From IMG/VR virus record IMGVR_UViG_3300032241_000776, positions 1 to 30,188 of that record: a DNA stretch of 30,188 nt; one strand, written 5' to 3'. The position numbers and the translations under genes were made by a program. Shown here piece by piece: positions 11,980 through 20,262 of the stretch; positions within the stretch are counted from its first letter, which is position 1; each line of letters begins with the position of its first letter. The stretch comes from a virus. The notes under the pieces were generated by a model. The model was not told where the DNA came from. It saw only the letters and a list, made by a program, of their open reading frames with translations, and did not search any database.

Positions 11980-12969
11980 TTAAGCCGTGTAGCTTCCGCT
12001 ACTTGTGTAAGTCAAAATTGTATTACTGCCTGAAGTTGTTACAGTTGGCGAACCTGTAGTTGTGCCTGAATATAAAAAAGTTGGTATAGAAAGAATAACT
12101 ACGCCGCTACCGCCTGCACCTGAAGTTACTGTTACAGTAGTTTGACCAACGCCTGAAGCGCCGCCTCCTCCTCCTGTATTGGCTGTGCCATTTGTTCCAT
12201 TAGATTGATTAGCTCCACCAGCACCACCACCTCCAGCACCTCCTGCTGCTGCGCTTACTGTTGAATTTGCTCCTGCACCACCGCCTCCAGCATAATAAAC
12301 AGCAGAACCTGTAATAGATGAAGCTAATCCTGCTCCACCTGCTCCTGCTGTTGCGCCACCTGCACCACCAACAGCACCAGCACCACCGCCACCAGCTGCT
12401 AAAAGTCCTGTAGAACTACCGCCAGCATTTCCTTGACCGCTAGTTCCTGAACCGCCAGTTCCACTTCCTCCAGCGGCAACATAAGCACCATAACCGCCAC
12501 CGCCTGAACCACCATTGCCACCTTGACCAAGAGGTGAAGCACCATTTACACAAGCGCCATAACCGCCTCCAAGTGCAGTAGCAAAACTTGAAAAAGAAGA
12601 ATTACTACCTGTATTGCCATTTGAAAGTCCGCTTGAAGTGGTAACGCCAGCACCTCCAGCCCCTACAGTAATAGCATAATTATTTCCAGCAATTAAAGTT
12701 GCAGAACCAGTTAAATAACCTCCTGCACCACCACCAGCCGCACCGCCGCCTGTATTTCCACCTGCACTTCCTCCTGAGCCACCTCCAGCAACAACTAAAT
12801 AATTAATAATATAAGGAAGCTGGCTAGTTAAAGCTAATGTGCCAGTAGCATTTGGAACGGTAACAGTATTTGTGCCACCTTGAGTTTTAAAAGCAAGATT
12901 ACCTGAAGTATCAGGCGCTACTGTAAATGCAGTAGTTGTTGTTGTTCCTGCGGTTATTGTTGTTGCCAT
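11980..12969 (-). CDS. Glycine-rich tail fibre tip protein, paralogue 3
   Basis: A 329-residue relative of the two Gly-rich proteins downstream. Its N-terminus differs (MATTITAGTTTTTAFTVAPDTSG), with no QRPxSP segment, then NYLVVAGGGSGGS, a Gly-rich domain with NYAITVGAGGAG, and the shared C-terminus SGVVILSIPTFLYSG ending YTSSGSYTA. The distinct N-terminus suggests a different attachment point or partner. It follows the collagen-like fibre by 1 nt, so it may form or cap the tip of that fibre (inference). The HNH gene separates it from its paralogues. Confidence 0.78.
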   Translation of the reverse strand: MATTITAGTTTTTAFTVAPDTSGNLAFKTQGGTNTVTVPNATGTLALTSQLPYIINYLVVAGGGSGGSAGGNTGGGAAGGGAGGYLTGSATLIAGNNYAITVGAGGAGVTTSSGLSNGNTGSNSSFSSFATALGGGYGACVNGASPLGQGGNGGSGGGGYGAYVAAGGSGTGGSGTSGQGNAGGSSTGLLAAGGGGAGAVGGAGGATAGAGGAGLASSITGSAVYYAGGGGAGANSTVSAAAGGAGGGGAGGANQSNGTNGTANTGGGGGASGVGQTTVTVTSGAGGSGVVILSIPTFLYSGTTTGSPTVTTSGSNTILTYTSSGSYTA

Positions 12970-12970
12970 A

Positions 12971-15961
12971 TTAGATTACCACCCATCTTTGACCAGCCGA
13001 AACAGTTACCGTTATTCCACTATTGATTGTAATAGCTCCTACTGAAAAAGCGTTTTGCCCAGTAGGAATTGTATAGTTAGAACTTATTGTTGTTCCATTA
13101 ATCATAAATCCATTAGTAGAAACTTGAACAGGCGCATCTAATTGACCTGTTGCAGGATTATAGTTATAGGCAGAATTTACATTAGCGGTACTAAAAGTTC
13201 CTGATGTAGAACTATTAAATACAGGATAGTAAGTTGCATTAGTGCTAGTTGGAGTTACGGTAATGGTTGATCCTGCGCCAGAATATCCGCTAAATCCGCT
13301 ATACCCAGATATACCTGAGCCGCTATAACCGGAAATTCCTGATCCTGAGTAACCAGAAATACCAGATCCGCTATAGCCGGAAATACCGGAATATCCAGAA
13401 ATGCCAGCAGAACCGTTTGCGCCACTATAACCAGAATATCCAGAAACACCAGCAGAACCGTTTGTACCGCTATAACCGCTAATACCGGAAAAGCCTGAAT
13501 AACCTGAGATTCCGCTATACCCTGATATTCCAATAAATCCGCTATAGCCAGAAATTCCACTAAAGCCCGAATAGCCGCTAATACCACTTCCGGAATATCC
13601 AGAAATTCCTGAAAAACCGCTAAACCCAGATATTCCACTAAATCCTGAATAGCCTGAAATGCCTGAATATCCGCTTATACCGCTATATCCTGACTGAGTA
13701 TATGTAACTTGAGCCGCAGAAACAATTACTCCCGGAGTTACAGGTACAGTTGGTGTTGTTTGTGCTCCAGTAGTAACAATAGAAATACTGGTAGTGCTTA
13801 CCGCCCAAAGTAATTGAACATAATCACCAGCATTCAGTTTTAAAGTATATGGGGTAACAGCAATTAAATATCCGTTAGTACCGCCTTGTGCTCTAGGAAT
13901 ATTAAAAATACTATTACTATCTGCAATATCATTTCCATTTACTCTAATCCAAATATCAACATTATCATTTCCACTACCAGTAGCTGTATTGGTAAATTGA
14001 ACAGAGTATTGAATATCGTAAACACCAGCATTAGCAAAAGTAATTCTATTGCCAGAAGTAATGCTTACACCAGTACTATTTGGATCAGTATTTCCAATAT
14101 TAATTACATAAGATGCAGTAGTGCTTGAAGCAGTTTGATTGGTTGTGTCATAGAATGATCCCCAATTAGCAATAATACCGCCAGCACCTGCCGAACCAGA
14201 ATATCCTGATAATCCGCTGTATCCGCTATAACCAGACAATCCTAAGCCAGAATATCCGCTAAAACCTGAATATCCAGAAACACCGCTACCTGAGTAACCA
14301 CTAATTCCGCTAAAGCCAGAATATCCTGAAATACCACTAAAGCCGGAATAACCAGAAATGCCGCTATATCCTGAAAATCCGCTAATTCCAATAGTTCCAT
14401 TTATACCTGAATAACCAGAAAGTCCAGAATAGCCTGATATTCCAGAATAACCGGATATACCGCTAAATCCTGAAATACCGCTAAACCCAGATATTCCACT
14501 AATTCCTGAATAACCTGAAATGCCTGAATATCCGCTAATGCCGCTTTGAGCAGTGCCATTTAATCCTGAATATCCGCTAATGCCACTATATCCAGATTTT
14601 CCAGAATAGCCGCTTATACCTGATGTACCGCTATATCCTGAAATACCAGAATAACCTGAAATCCCGCTATAGCCAGATAAGCCTAAACCTGAATATCCTG
14701 ATATACCAGAAAAGCCGCTGTAACCAGAAATACCGCTTCCAGAATAACCAGAAGTTCCACTATAACCACTAATGCCAGAATAGCCCGATTTACCACTATA
14801 TCCAGAGATTCCGCTATATCCGGAAGAACCAATACCGCTGTATCCTGAAAATCCTGAATAACCAGAAAAGCCTACAATTTGACCAGCGTTATACCAAGCA
14901 GTTCCGTTCCAAACATAAAGATCACCGTTAGAATCTACAATATAAGCATCGTTTGGATTGTTGCCAGTTAAAGGTAAATCTGCTGGTGTAGGGACTGATC
15001 CTTTAATGTTAATTGAAGTTCCCTGCTGTCCACTATATCCAGAAAATCCAGATATACCACTATATCCAGAATAGCCGGATGTGCTTAATCCTGAATATCC
15101 GGAAATGCCGCTGTAACCAGAAATGCCGCTATAACCGCTAAATCCGGAAAAACCGCTATAACCAGAATAACCAGAAGTTCCTACACCAGAAAATTGTGTC
15201 CATGTAATAGGGGTAACACCTATTGTTCCGCTTTCAGGAGCAATTACAACCCATCCTGTACCATGATTAATAGTGCCGTATTCAATAAAAGTAAATGCAC
15301 CCGGCACTTCTGACCAAACAGACATATCTGCTGAACGAGTCCATGCTCCAGAATCAGCAACATAAATACCGTTTTCAGCAGAATTATTTTGGTTTTTAAC
15401 GCAAACACGATCTCCGGCTAAAGTTGTATATCCATCTATAGTTTGTAAATCAGATAAAGTAATGTTGCCGCCTAAAGGGGTAGTTGCAACTTGACATTCT
15501 GCTTTAGCTACCATACCTTGCGCTATAGAATCGGCATAGGCTTTATTAACTAAATCATTTTGATTTACCGGTAAAGTATCTACTTGACCTGTTACCGTAA
15601 ACATATTTTGGAAAACGGCAGAATATAATCCTTCTTCCAATCCTTCAATTTGAACAAATGCACTACCAGTTCCGGCAGTCATTAAATTAACTACAAAATC
15701 ACCAATATTCCAAGCTCTAGGAACTGTTCCTTCTTCACCGCGCGTTACTGTCCATACATCGCCTGTGACATTAGTAACATAAACAATTTCGTTAATTAAA
15801 CTATTAGTTGCATTAACAATTGTTGCAGTAAAAGCTTGCCCAGTTGTTGGGTTTGGAAAATTAATAGACGTACCGCTTGCAACGGTAATAGTAGTGTCAG
15901 TGCTACTTACAGGCAGTGCAAGTGCGGTTTGGGCTTGATTCGAGAATAATAGTATTGACAT
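12971..15961 (-). CDS. Collagen-like long tail fibre with C1q/TNF-like domain
   Basis: A 996-residue fibre. Residues 1-104 are an N-terminal attachment domain shared with the fibre encoded at 16631-17689. Residues 125-260 are a known fibre module (VKNQNNSAENGIYVADSGAWTR). Gly-X-Ser triplets occupy 263-311, 364-592 and 757-897, with X mostly Tyr, Ile, Phe or Leu, interrupted by a SINIKGSVPTPADLP module (316-362). Residues 597-756 resemble a C1q/TNF jelly roll (NRITFANAGVYDIQYSVQF, LNAGDYVQLLW). The last 100 residues form a separate tip. The triplets would make a trimeric collagen-like shaft, although Pro is almost absent from them. Confidence 0.88.
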   Translation of the reverse strand: MSILLFSNQAQTALALPVSSTDTTITVASGTSINFPNPTTGQAFTATIVNATNSLINEIVYVTNVTGDVWTVTRGEEGTVPRAWNIGDFVVNLMTAGTGSAFVQIEGLEEGLYSAVFQNMFTVTGQVDTLPVNQNDLVNKAYADSIAQGMVAKAECQVATTPLGGNITLSDLQTIDGYTTLAGDRVCVKNQNNSAENGIYVADSGAWTRSADMSVWSEVPGAFTFIEYGTINHGTGWVVIAPESGTIGVTPITWTQFSGVGTSGYSGYSGFSGFSGYSGISGYSGISGYSGLSTSGYSGYSGISGFSGYSGQQGTSINIKGSVPTPADLPLTGNNPNDAYIVDSNGDLYVWNGTAWYNAGQIVGFSGYSGFSGYSGIGSSGYSGISGYSGKSGYSGISGYSGTSGYSGSGISGYSGFSGISGYSGLGLSGYSGISGYSGISGYSGTSGISGYSGKSGYSGISGYSGLNGTAQSGISGYSGISGYSGISGISGFSGISGFSGISGYSGISGYSGLSGYSGINGTIGISGFSGYSGISGYSGFSGISGYSGFSGISGYSGSGVSGYSGFSGYSGLGLSGYSGYSGLSGYSGSAGAGGIIANWGSFYDTTNQTASSTTASYVINIGNTDPNSTGVSITSGNRITFANAGVYDIQYSVQFTNTATGSGNDNVDIWIRVNGNDIADSNSIFNIPRAQGGTNGYLIAVTPYTLKLNAGDYVQLLWAVSTTSISIVTTGAQTTPTVPVTPGVIVSAAQVTYTQSGYSGISGYSGISGYSGFSGISGFSGFSGISGYSGSGISGYSGFSGISGYSGFIGISGYSGISGYSGFSGISGYSGTNGSAGVSGYSGYSGANGSAGISGYSGISGYSGSGISGYSGSGISGYSGSGISGYSGFSGYSGAGSTITVTPTSTNATYYPVFNSSTSGTFSTANVNSAYNYNPATGQLDAPVQVSTNGFMINGTTISSNYTIPTGQNAFSVGAITINSGITVTVSAGQRWVVI
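13271..13693 (-). repeat. Collagen-like Gly-X-Ser repeat block C
   Basis: This encodes residues 757-897 of the fibre, a run of GYS/GIS/GFS triplets with interruptions such as TNGSAGV and ANGSAGI. DNA units of 9-18 bp vary mainly at third codon positions. Confidence 0.85.
14186..14872 (-). repeat. Collagen-like Gly-X-Ser repeat block B (longest)
   Basis: This encodes residues 364-592 with two main interruptions (LNGTAQS and INGTIGI). Synonymous variation between units suggests selection on the peptide and a brake on homologous slippage. Confidence 0.85.
15029..15175 (-). repeat. Collagen-like Gly-X-Ser repeat block A
   Basis: This encodes residues 263-311, the first and shortest triplet block, between the fibre module at 125-260 and the small globular module at 316-362. 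Confidence 0.8.
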
Positions 15962-15982
15962 GGCAAACCCTTATCAATGCTA

Positions 15983-16255
15983 TTAAAGAATCGAATAGGT
16001 ATCGTTAGCTGCGCCAGTAAACTTAATGGTCGTAACAGGGAAAGTTAAAACATAATAAATCTGTCCTGTTTCGGTTCCGGTTGGAGTCACCGCGGTGTAA
16101 AAAGTAGTTCCGTTATCTAAAGATAATTGAATAGCTCTACTTCCGTTTGCGGAATTTAAAACAATTGTTGCAGGATATACAACATTTGGAATAGCTACCG
16201 TAGCAGTTGTTCCAGTCAAAGTGCCAGTGATAGGGCTTCCATAGTTATATGTCAT
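15983..16255 (-). CDS. Small beta-rich tail/fibre protein (90 aa)
   Basis: The start at 16255 (MTYNYGSPITGTLTG) follows a GGAG ribosome site 8 nt upstream and lies 1 nt past the previous stop. The longer frame adds an unlikely leader. The 90 residues alternate hydrophobic and Thr/Ser residues (ATVAIPNVVYPATIVLNSANGSRAIQLSLDNG), giving a beta-sandwich-like profile that ends GAANDTYSIL. The position between two fibre genes implies a virion or fibre-connector protein. I do not recognise the family. Confidence 0.65.
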   Translation of the reverse strand: MTYNYGSPITGTLTGTTATVAIPNVVYPATIVLNSANGSRAIQLSLDNGTTFYTAVTPTGTETGQIYYVLTFPVTTIKFTGAANDTYSIL

Positions 16256-16256
16256 A

Positions 16257-16631
16257 TTAAGAACTCCATTTTGCTGTCGGAACAGGTGGGAAAACAGGAT
16301 TAGCAACAGGGGTTACTGCTAATTTTCTAACAGTATTTCTGTACGCAATAAAATCTGCTTGATTTGTTAAATACGGATTATTTGCAGTGCTAGTTACATC
16401 TGGAATAGTAGTCCAATCTGTAGCATAAAGTAAGGCGCTAGCTTGTTTTTTACACGCATCAAACGGTGCTTGAGCATCTAATGCAACGATTTCATCGTTA
16501 ATTTGTTGTTGTGTTGGTTGCTGAATATCGGGGGATAACCAGACACAAGTGCTGTAATCGTTTGGATTAGATAACGTAAAATGCGCTGTAGGGGTTAATG
16601 CGAAAATTGCATCAGTAATAGTTGCGCTCAT
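16257..16631 (-). CDS. Tail fibre assembly/XkdW-like protein
   Basis: The 124-residue protein contains the segment ASALLYATDWTTIPDVTS followed by DFIAYRNTVRKLAVTPVANPVFPPVP. This is the WTxxPDV...YRxxVRxLA pattern found in small phage proteins located beside fibres (XkdW-like and tail-fibre-assembly-like). The N-terminal part contains FALTPTAHFTLSNPNDYSTCVWL. It probably aids folding or attachment of the adjacent fibre, or is a minor tail component. It shares its stop/start junctions with both neighbours (1-nt overlap at 16631). Confidence 0.7.
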   Translation of the reverse strand: MSATITDAIFALTPTAHFTLSNPNDYSTCVWLSPDIQQPTQQQINDEIVALDAQAPFDACKKQASALLYATDWTTIPDVTSTANNPYLTNQADFIAYRNTVRKLAVTPVANPVFPPVPTAKWSS

Positions 16632-17689
16632 TAATACACCTCAATAAGAGTAAGAGTAGAAAGAGTTGTACCTTCTGATCCAGAATATACACCGGGTGCC
16701 ATTACAAATAAACCTGTACTAGAACCATAAACAGTATAGGTAACAGCGGAAGTTGAAGAAGGTGAATCTACCACCGTAAATCCGCAAACTCCTTGATTAT
16801 TACCAGTGTTATATCCGTTTTCTAATGTAGAAAAACCATCAGCCGCGCCACCAGATAAGTTTGTACTATTACGGTATAAAGTCCATGCTGCACCTTGATC
16901 GATACCACCTAATGCTAAAGCAGAAAATGAAGCAATTGCTATGATTTTGCTTGAAGTAGATATAGGTGTAATACTTGCCGTAATATTGGTTGGAACATAG
17001 CTTGAACTATTAAATGAAAAACCTCCAAAAGTTTGATAAACAACTTGTCTTGTCAAACCGGTTGGAATATATACGGCGTTTGTTAAAACAAAAGCTCCAA
17101 AAGTTGCACTCCATGTAAATTGACATGGAAATCCAGCCGCGGGGATTTCACCACCAATTAATGCTTGATTTCCTGCTTTAACAATCGGATGGGTTGTTAA
17201 AACTGTTGAACCTAAGGTTAAAGTGAGAGTTGCCGCGCCTGTATTGGCATATGCTGATTCTAAAGTAAATGAAAATCCATCATATAAAAAAGTTAACGGA
17301 GAATTAATTGTTCCCGTCAAAGCATTTGCGCTGCCGCCAGCCGTACCAAAAGTGTAAGTACCCTGCTGTAATTGAGGTACTTGTACCAAATTTTGCATTG
17401 TACCCGCATTTGGATACATACCAATACTATCGCCAGACACCCAAGTTTGAGGCGACGTATTATCTTGTCCGCGAACCACAGTTAGTGTATCGCTTGAACG
17501 AGCCGTAACTAAAACAATTTCGTAGTTAGTTGCGCCAGCGTTATAAATTGTAGCGTAAAACCCTTGCGTACCTGTTGGATCAGGAAATAAAGAACCTGTT
17601 CCGGGGGTAATATTGATGGTCGTGCTGCTGCTTCCTACCGTTGTAGTTAACAAAGAGGTCGCATTGTTCGCAAAAAGCAAAGTGGTCAT
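16631..17689 (-). CDS. Tail fibre protein (352 aa)
   Basis: Residues 1-102 (TTLLFANNATSLLTTTVGSS, then IVLVTARSSDTLTVVRGQD and GDSIGMYPNAGTMQNLVQ) match the N-terminus of the 996-aa fibre. This suggests both dock on the same baseplate site or that the module was duplicated. Residues 110-220 form a beta-rich shaft or linker. Residues 220-352 look like a globular beta-sandwich (YQTFGGFSFNSSSYVPTNI, ending LSTLTLIEVY), possibly the receptor-facing domain. It is encoded after the I-like baseplate gene with a 9-nt gap. Confidence 0.75.
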   Translation of the reverse strand: MTTLLFANNATSLLTTTVGSSSTTINITPGTGSLFPDPTGTQGFYATIYNAGATNYEIVLVTARSSDTLTVVRGQDNTSPQTWVSGDSIGMYPNAGTMQNLVQVPQLQQGTYTFGTAGGSANALTGTINSPLTFLYDGFSFTLESAYANTGAATLTLTLGSTVLTTHPIVKAGNQALIGGEIPAAGFPCQFTWSATFGAFVLTNAVYIPTGLTRQVVYQTFGGFSFNSSSYVPTNITASITPISTSSKIIAIASFSALALGGIDQGAAWTLYRNSTNLSGGAADGFSTLENGYNTGNNQGVCGFTVVDSPSSTSAVTYTVYGSSTGLFVMAPGVYSGSEGTTLSTLTLIEVY

Positions 17690-17698
17690 AGCTATGCC

Positions 17699-18304
17699 TT
17701 AATAGGTGACATTGAAAGTATACTGGAATGGCAGGTTAATTGCACCTGAATTTACGGCTGCTTGAAAGATTGGCGCATTTACCGCTAATGCTCCAGCGTT
17801 AATGTAAATATTAACTACATCGTTTGGGGCAAAACTAACGCTAATTTCATAAGTATCTGGAATAGGTAATGCGATGCCATTTGGCTGCCCTAAAAAACGA
17901 TATATTCGGTTTTTAAGCCATGCGGTATTGAATTGAAACCCATCCCCTTTATAAAAATTCCATGTCAAAATGCGTTTAAAAAAGTCATCGTTAACAGTGA
18001 AATATCCATCTGAAGTTAATACTTTATTGGTGTTATATATCGTAGTATTGTATATAGCTTGGTTATATACCTCAGGTTGAGAAGTTCCCAAATAAGGCAA
18101 AATTGGTCTTTGTGTTCCGTAAATACTAGAAGCAACCCAATCTAATAAAGCGCCGGATTTTGAGGTGTAAATTGGTAAACTGAGGCTATTTAAGGTATCT
18201 AAATTAGTCTGAGAAAAAGTATTATAAGCAGTAAAAAACGCCAATACATCAGGATCGTTATTATATTGCTGATAAAGATAACTTGGAAGGTTCGTCGTTA
18301 CCAT
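17699..18304 (-). CDS. Baseplate wedge/tail protein I-like
   Basis: The 201-residue protein begins LPSYLYQQYNNDPDVLAFFTAYN and contains SGALLDWVASSIYGTQRP and FFKRILTWNFYKGDGFQFNTAWLKNRIYRFL. It also has the IPDTYEISV/FAPNDVVNIYI segment seen in gpI-like proteins that link the J-like baseplate protein to fibres. Gene order J-I-fibre is the P2/Mu-type order and supports the call. It is separated from the J-like gene by 2 nt. Role: peripheral baseplate wedge and fibre attachment. Confidence 0.75.
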   Translation of the reverse strand: MVTTNLPSYLYQQYNNDPDVLAFFTAYNTFSQTNLDTLNSLSLPIYTSKSGALLDWVASSIYGTQRPILPYLGTSQPEVYNQAIYNTTIYNTNKVLTSDGYFTVNDDFFKRILTWNFYKGDGFQFNTAWLKNRIYRFLGQPNGIALPIPDTYEISVSFAPNDVVNIYINAGALAVNAPIFQAAVNSGAINLPFQYTFNVTY

Positions 18305-18306
18305 TT

Positions 18307-19932
18307 TTAACCTTGAACAATCGTTACCGCGGAAGTTGTTGTGTAAAAATAACTTTCAGGATCGCCATAAATAAGTCCAGTGCTGTTTAACGGAAAAGTT
18401 TCAATTCCATTAATTTCTATTGTAAATATCATTTTTGATATTAAAGCTGGAGAAATGATGCTTGAAATTGATGCTTCAAAGACATTTTGAAGCTCAAACA
18501 AGTTAATTGGTTGCCCAACATAAATATTGTTAATGTAATCCACAATAGCTGGTGCACCTAAAGCGGCGATGGCGGCTGGAGCTACATAGTTTGGAGATAT
18601 GGTATTCCAAATTAAATTAATTAATACAGTTTGTTCTGGTGGATTTACAAAAGTAATATTGTAACTATCAGGATAATCATTAATAGACACAGTAATATTT
18701 CTTAGGTTTGGCGTAACTACGCCGCCGTTAATATATCCGCCGTCATAAGTACTGTCATAATCGGTATAACCTACTGCCGTTGAAGTGCCCGGGTTAGTCG
18801 TTAATGGATAAGTAAAGGTATTGGTACCTGTTGAAGTGAAAGCGTAAGTGCCGTTATATCCTGTTGGAGTACAACCATAGATAGTTCCGGTAACTGTGGT
18901 ACTAGTAGGAATACCGTGAAGTTCAACTGTAGTCACGGTTACAGTGCTACTAGACCAAACAATTGTAGAAATTTGTACTGCTAAACTAAAATTCTTTTCA
19001 TCGATTACAACTGCAACGTAATTTACTCCATTAATGCCTGTCATACCGACAACGCCATTAACTTGCATGATTTGACCAGTGGTATATCCGTGGTTTAAAT
19101 TTGTGCTAACAACGGCAGGATAGCCATTAGTAATATTTAACACTCTTAACGTAGATCCAATTAAATTGGCAATATCAAATAGCCCTGTAAAAATGGCATT
19201 ACCAACCGCATAAGGATCACCACCACCACAAATTACTTGCCATTGATTTGCACCTACATTTCGAACCGCAATTAAATGTCCTTGAACTCCGGATACGCGT
19301 TGTAATTGCGTTTTTAAAAAAGTTGGCATTCCTTGAGCTGTGGCATTTCCTGCTTGAATTACTTGTGCTTGATAAGACTGTAAACTTTGAGTAGCTGATC
19401 CGGGAACACCAGCCGTCAAATTAGTACAAGTAAGGGTATACCCTGCTGGAACAGAGGTGATAATTTGAGTTACCGTATTGACTGGAACTGCCCATGAACC
19501 AGCAGTAGTGGCAAGACAATACAAAGCTGCGCTTTGTCCACCTGTTTCAATAATACCGCCATCTTGTACGGTATATTGATAAGTACCATCAGAAACAGTA
19601 AAACCTACAGGAATCACGAAACCCGCTAATCCAGTAAAAGTAACATAAACAGAAGTATTTGCGCCTAATCCTTGTTGAACGCCATAAACTTGTCCTAATT
19701 GATACAAAATCGATGGATTGGCGGTTACAGGGCTGACAGAGTTAACCAAGTCCACATAAGCTTGATCTTGGACAACTAAGGCTCCTGCGGCAGTAGACGC
19801 TAGATCTTCTATTAAACTTCCGGGTAAATTAGTAGTTAATCCGGGGGATAGTGCAGTTGCCGCTGCAATCTCAGCATTTAATAAGTCTGCTGGGGGAGTT
19901 GGGATTGCGCCCGCTGAAGTAATAATTGCCAT
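18307..19932 (-). CDS. Baseplate J-like protein with inserted beta modules
   Basis: The 541-residue protein has the J-like hallmarks: DLLNAEIAAATALSPGL and LPGSLIEDLASTAAGALV, ANPSILYQLGQVYGVQQG, VYVTFTGLAGFVIPVGF, QLQRVSGVQGHLIAVRN, CGGGDPYAVGNAIF, then RNITVSINDYPDSYNI and VNPPEQTVLI. Between IANLIGS (260) and RNITVS (411) lie two extra beta modules. Residues 266-320 are TNGYPAVVSTNLNHGYTTGQ-type, resembling the E1 FCCH-like motif seen in phages. Residues 322-390 are related to a segment of the sheath. It should form the wedge around the hub. Confidence 0.85.
   Translation of the reverse strand: MAIITSAGAIPTPPADLLNAEIAAATALSPGLTTNLPGSLIEDLASTAAGALVVQDQAYVDLVNSVSPVTANPSILYQLGQVYGVQQGLGANTSVYVTFTGLAGFVIPVGFTVSDGTYQYTVQDGGIIETGGQSAALYCLATTAGSWAVPVNTVTQIITSVPAGYTLTCTNLTAGVPGSATQSLQSYQAQVIQAGNATAQGMPTFLKTQLQRVSGVQGHLIAVRNVGANQWQVICGGGDPYAVGNAIFTGLFDIANLIGSTLRVLNITNGYPAVVSTNLNHGYTTGQIMQVNGVVGMTGINGVNYVAVVIDEKNFSLAVQISTIVWSSSTVTVTTVELHGIPTSTTVTGTIYGCTPTGYNGTYAFTSTGTNTFTYPLTTNPGTSTAVGYTDYDSTYDGGYINGGVVTPNLRNITVSINDYPDSYNITFVNPPEQTVLINLIWNTISPNYVAPAAIAALGAPAIVDYINNIYVGQPINLFELQNVFEASISSIISPALISKMIFTIEINGIETFPLNSTGLIYGDPESYFYTTTSAVTIVQG
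18763..18969 (-). repeat. Beta module in J-like gene, related to the one in the sheath gene
   Basis: This encodes residues 322-390, including TVTVTTVELHGIP, TPTGYNGTY and FTSTGTNTFTYPL. The sheath gene at 26577-26789 has TVTVTTTTPHGIP, TPTAYNGTF and VTSTGTNTFTYPL. DNA similarity is visible too, for example GTAAAGGTATT followed by GTACCTGT in both on the plus strand. Confidence 0.75.
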
Positions 19933-20259
19933 TTAAGTTGCCACCGTAGTTTGAATGGTTGTTCCGTTTTGGAATACAGCGCTAATATTATAAGTCGGGT
20001 TAGGCGCATTTTGACTTTTTAGAATTGTTAAACTAGCAAAATGCGGTGCATATTGTGTTTGAGTTCTATTAATTGCTACATCTGGCGGAATTTGGGTCGC
20101 TACAGAATTTTGTGCGGGGATGCCATAATTTGCGTAAAAAGGGCTTTCACCTTGATTTAACCTTAAAGTTTGCGCTAATGTCGCCAACCAAATATAGCTG
20201 GTTTCGGTAATTTCTACCCATTGACCAGATTCATTTTTTCCATAGCTTCTCATAAACAA
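19933..20259 (-). CDS. Baseplate W/gp25-like protein
   Basis: A 108-residue protein with YIWLATLAQTLRLNQGESPFYANYGIPAQNSV and FASLTILKSQNAPNPTYNISAVFQNG. This is the pattern of short wedge proteins encoded between the spike and the J-like gene (W/gp25 type): a small alpha/beta fold, then a beta hairpin. The short gaps to both neighbours fit the standard baseplate order spike-W-J-I. It should help join wedge to hub. Identity rests on pattern and position. Confidence 0.7.
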   Translation of the reverse strand: MFMRSYGKNESGQWVEITETSYIWLATLAQTLRLNQGESPFYANYGIPAQNSVATQIPPDVAINRTQTQYAPHFASLTILKSQNAPNPTYNISAVFQNGTTIQTTVAT

Positions 20260-20262
20260 TCC

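Noticed and set aside
8973-12969. Diversity-generating retroelement acting on the Gly-rich tips
   Set aside because: No reverse transcriptase, no template/variable repeat pair with adenine-specific changes is visible in this window.
13271-15175. Dense short repeats that could suggest a CRISPR array or satellite DNA
   Set aside because: The repeats are in frame, encode Gly-X-Ser triplets in a single 996-aa protein, and have no constant repeat with unique spacers.
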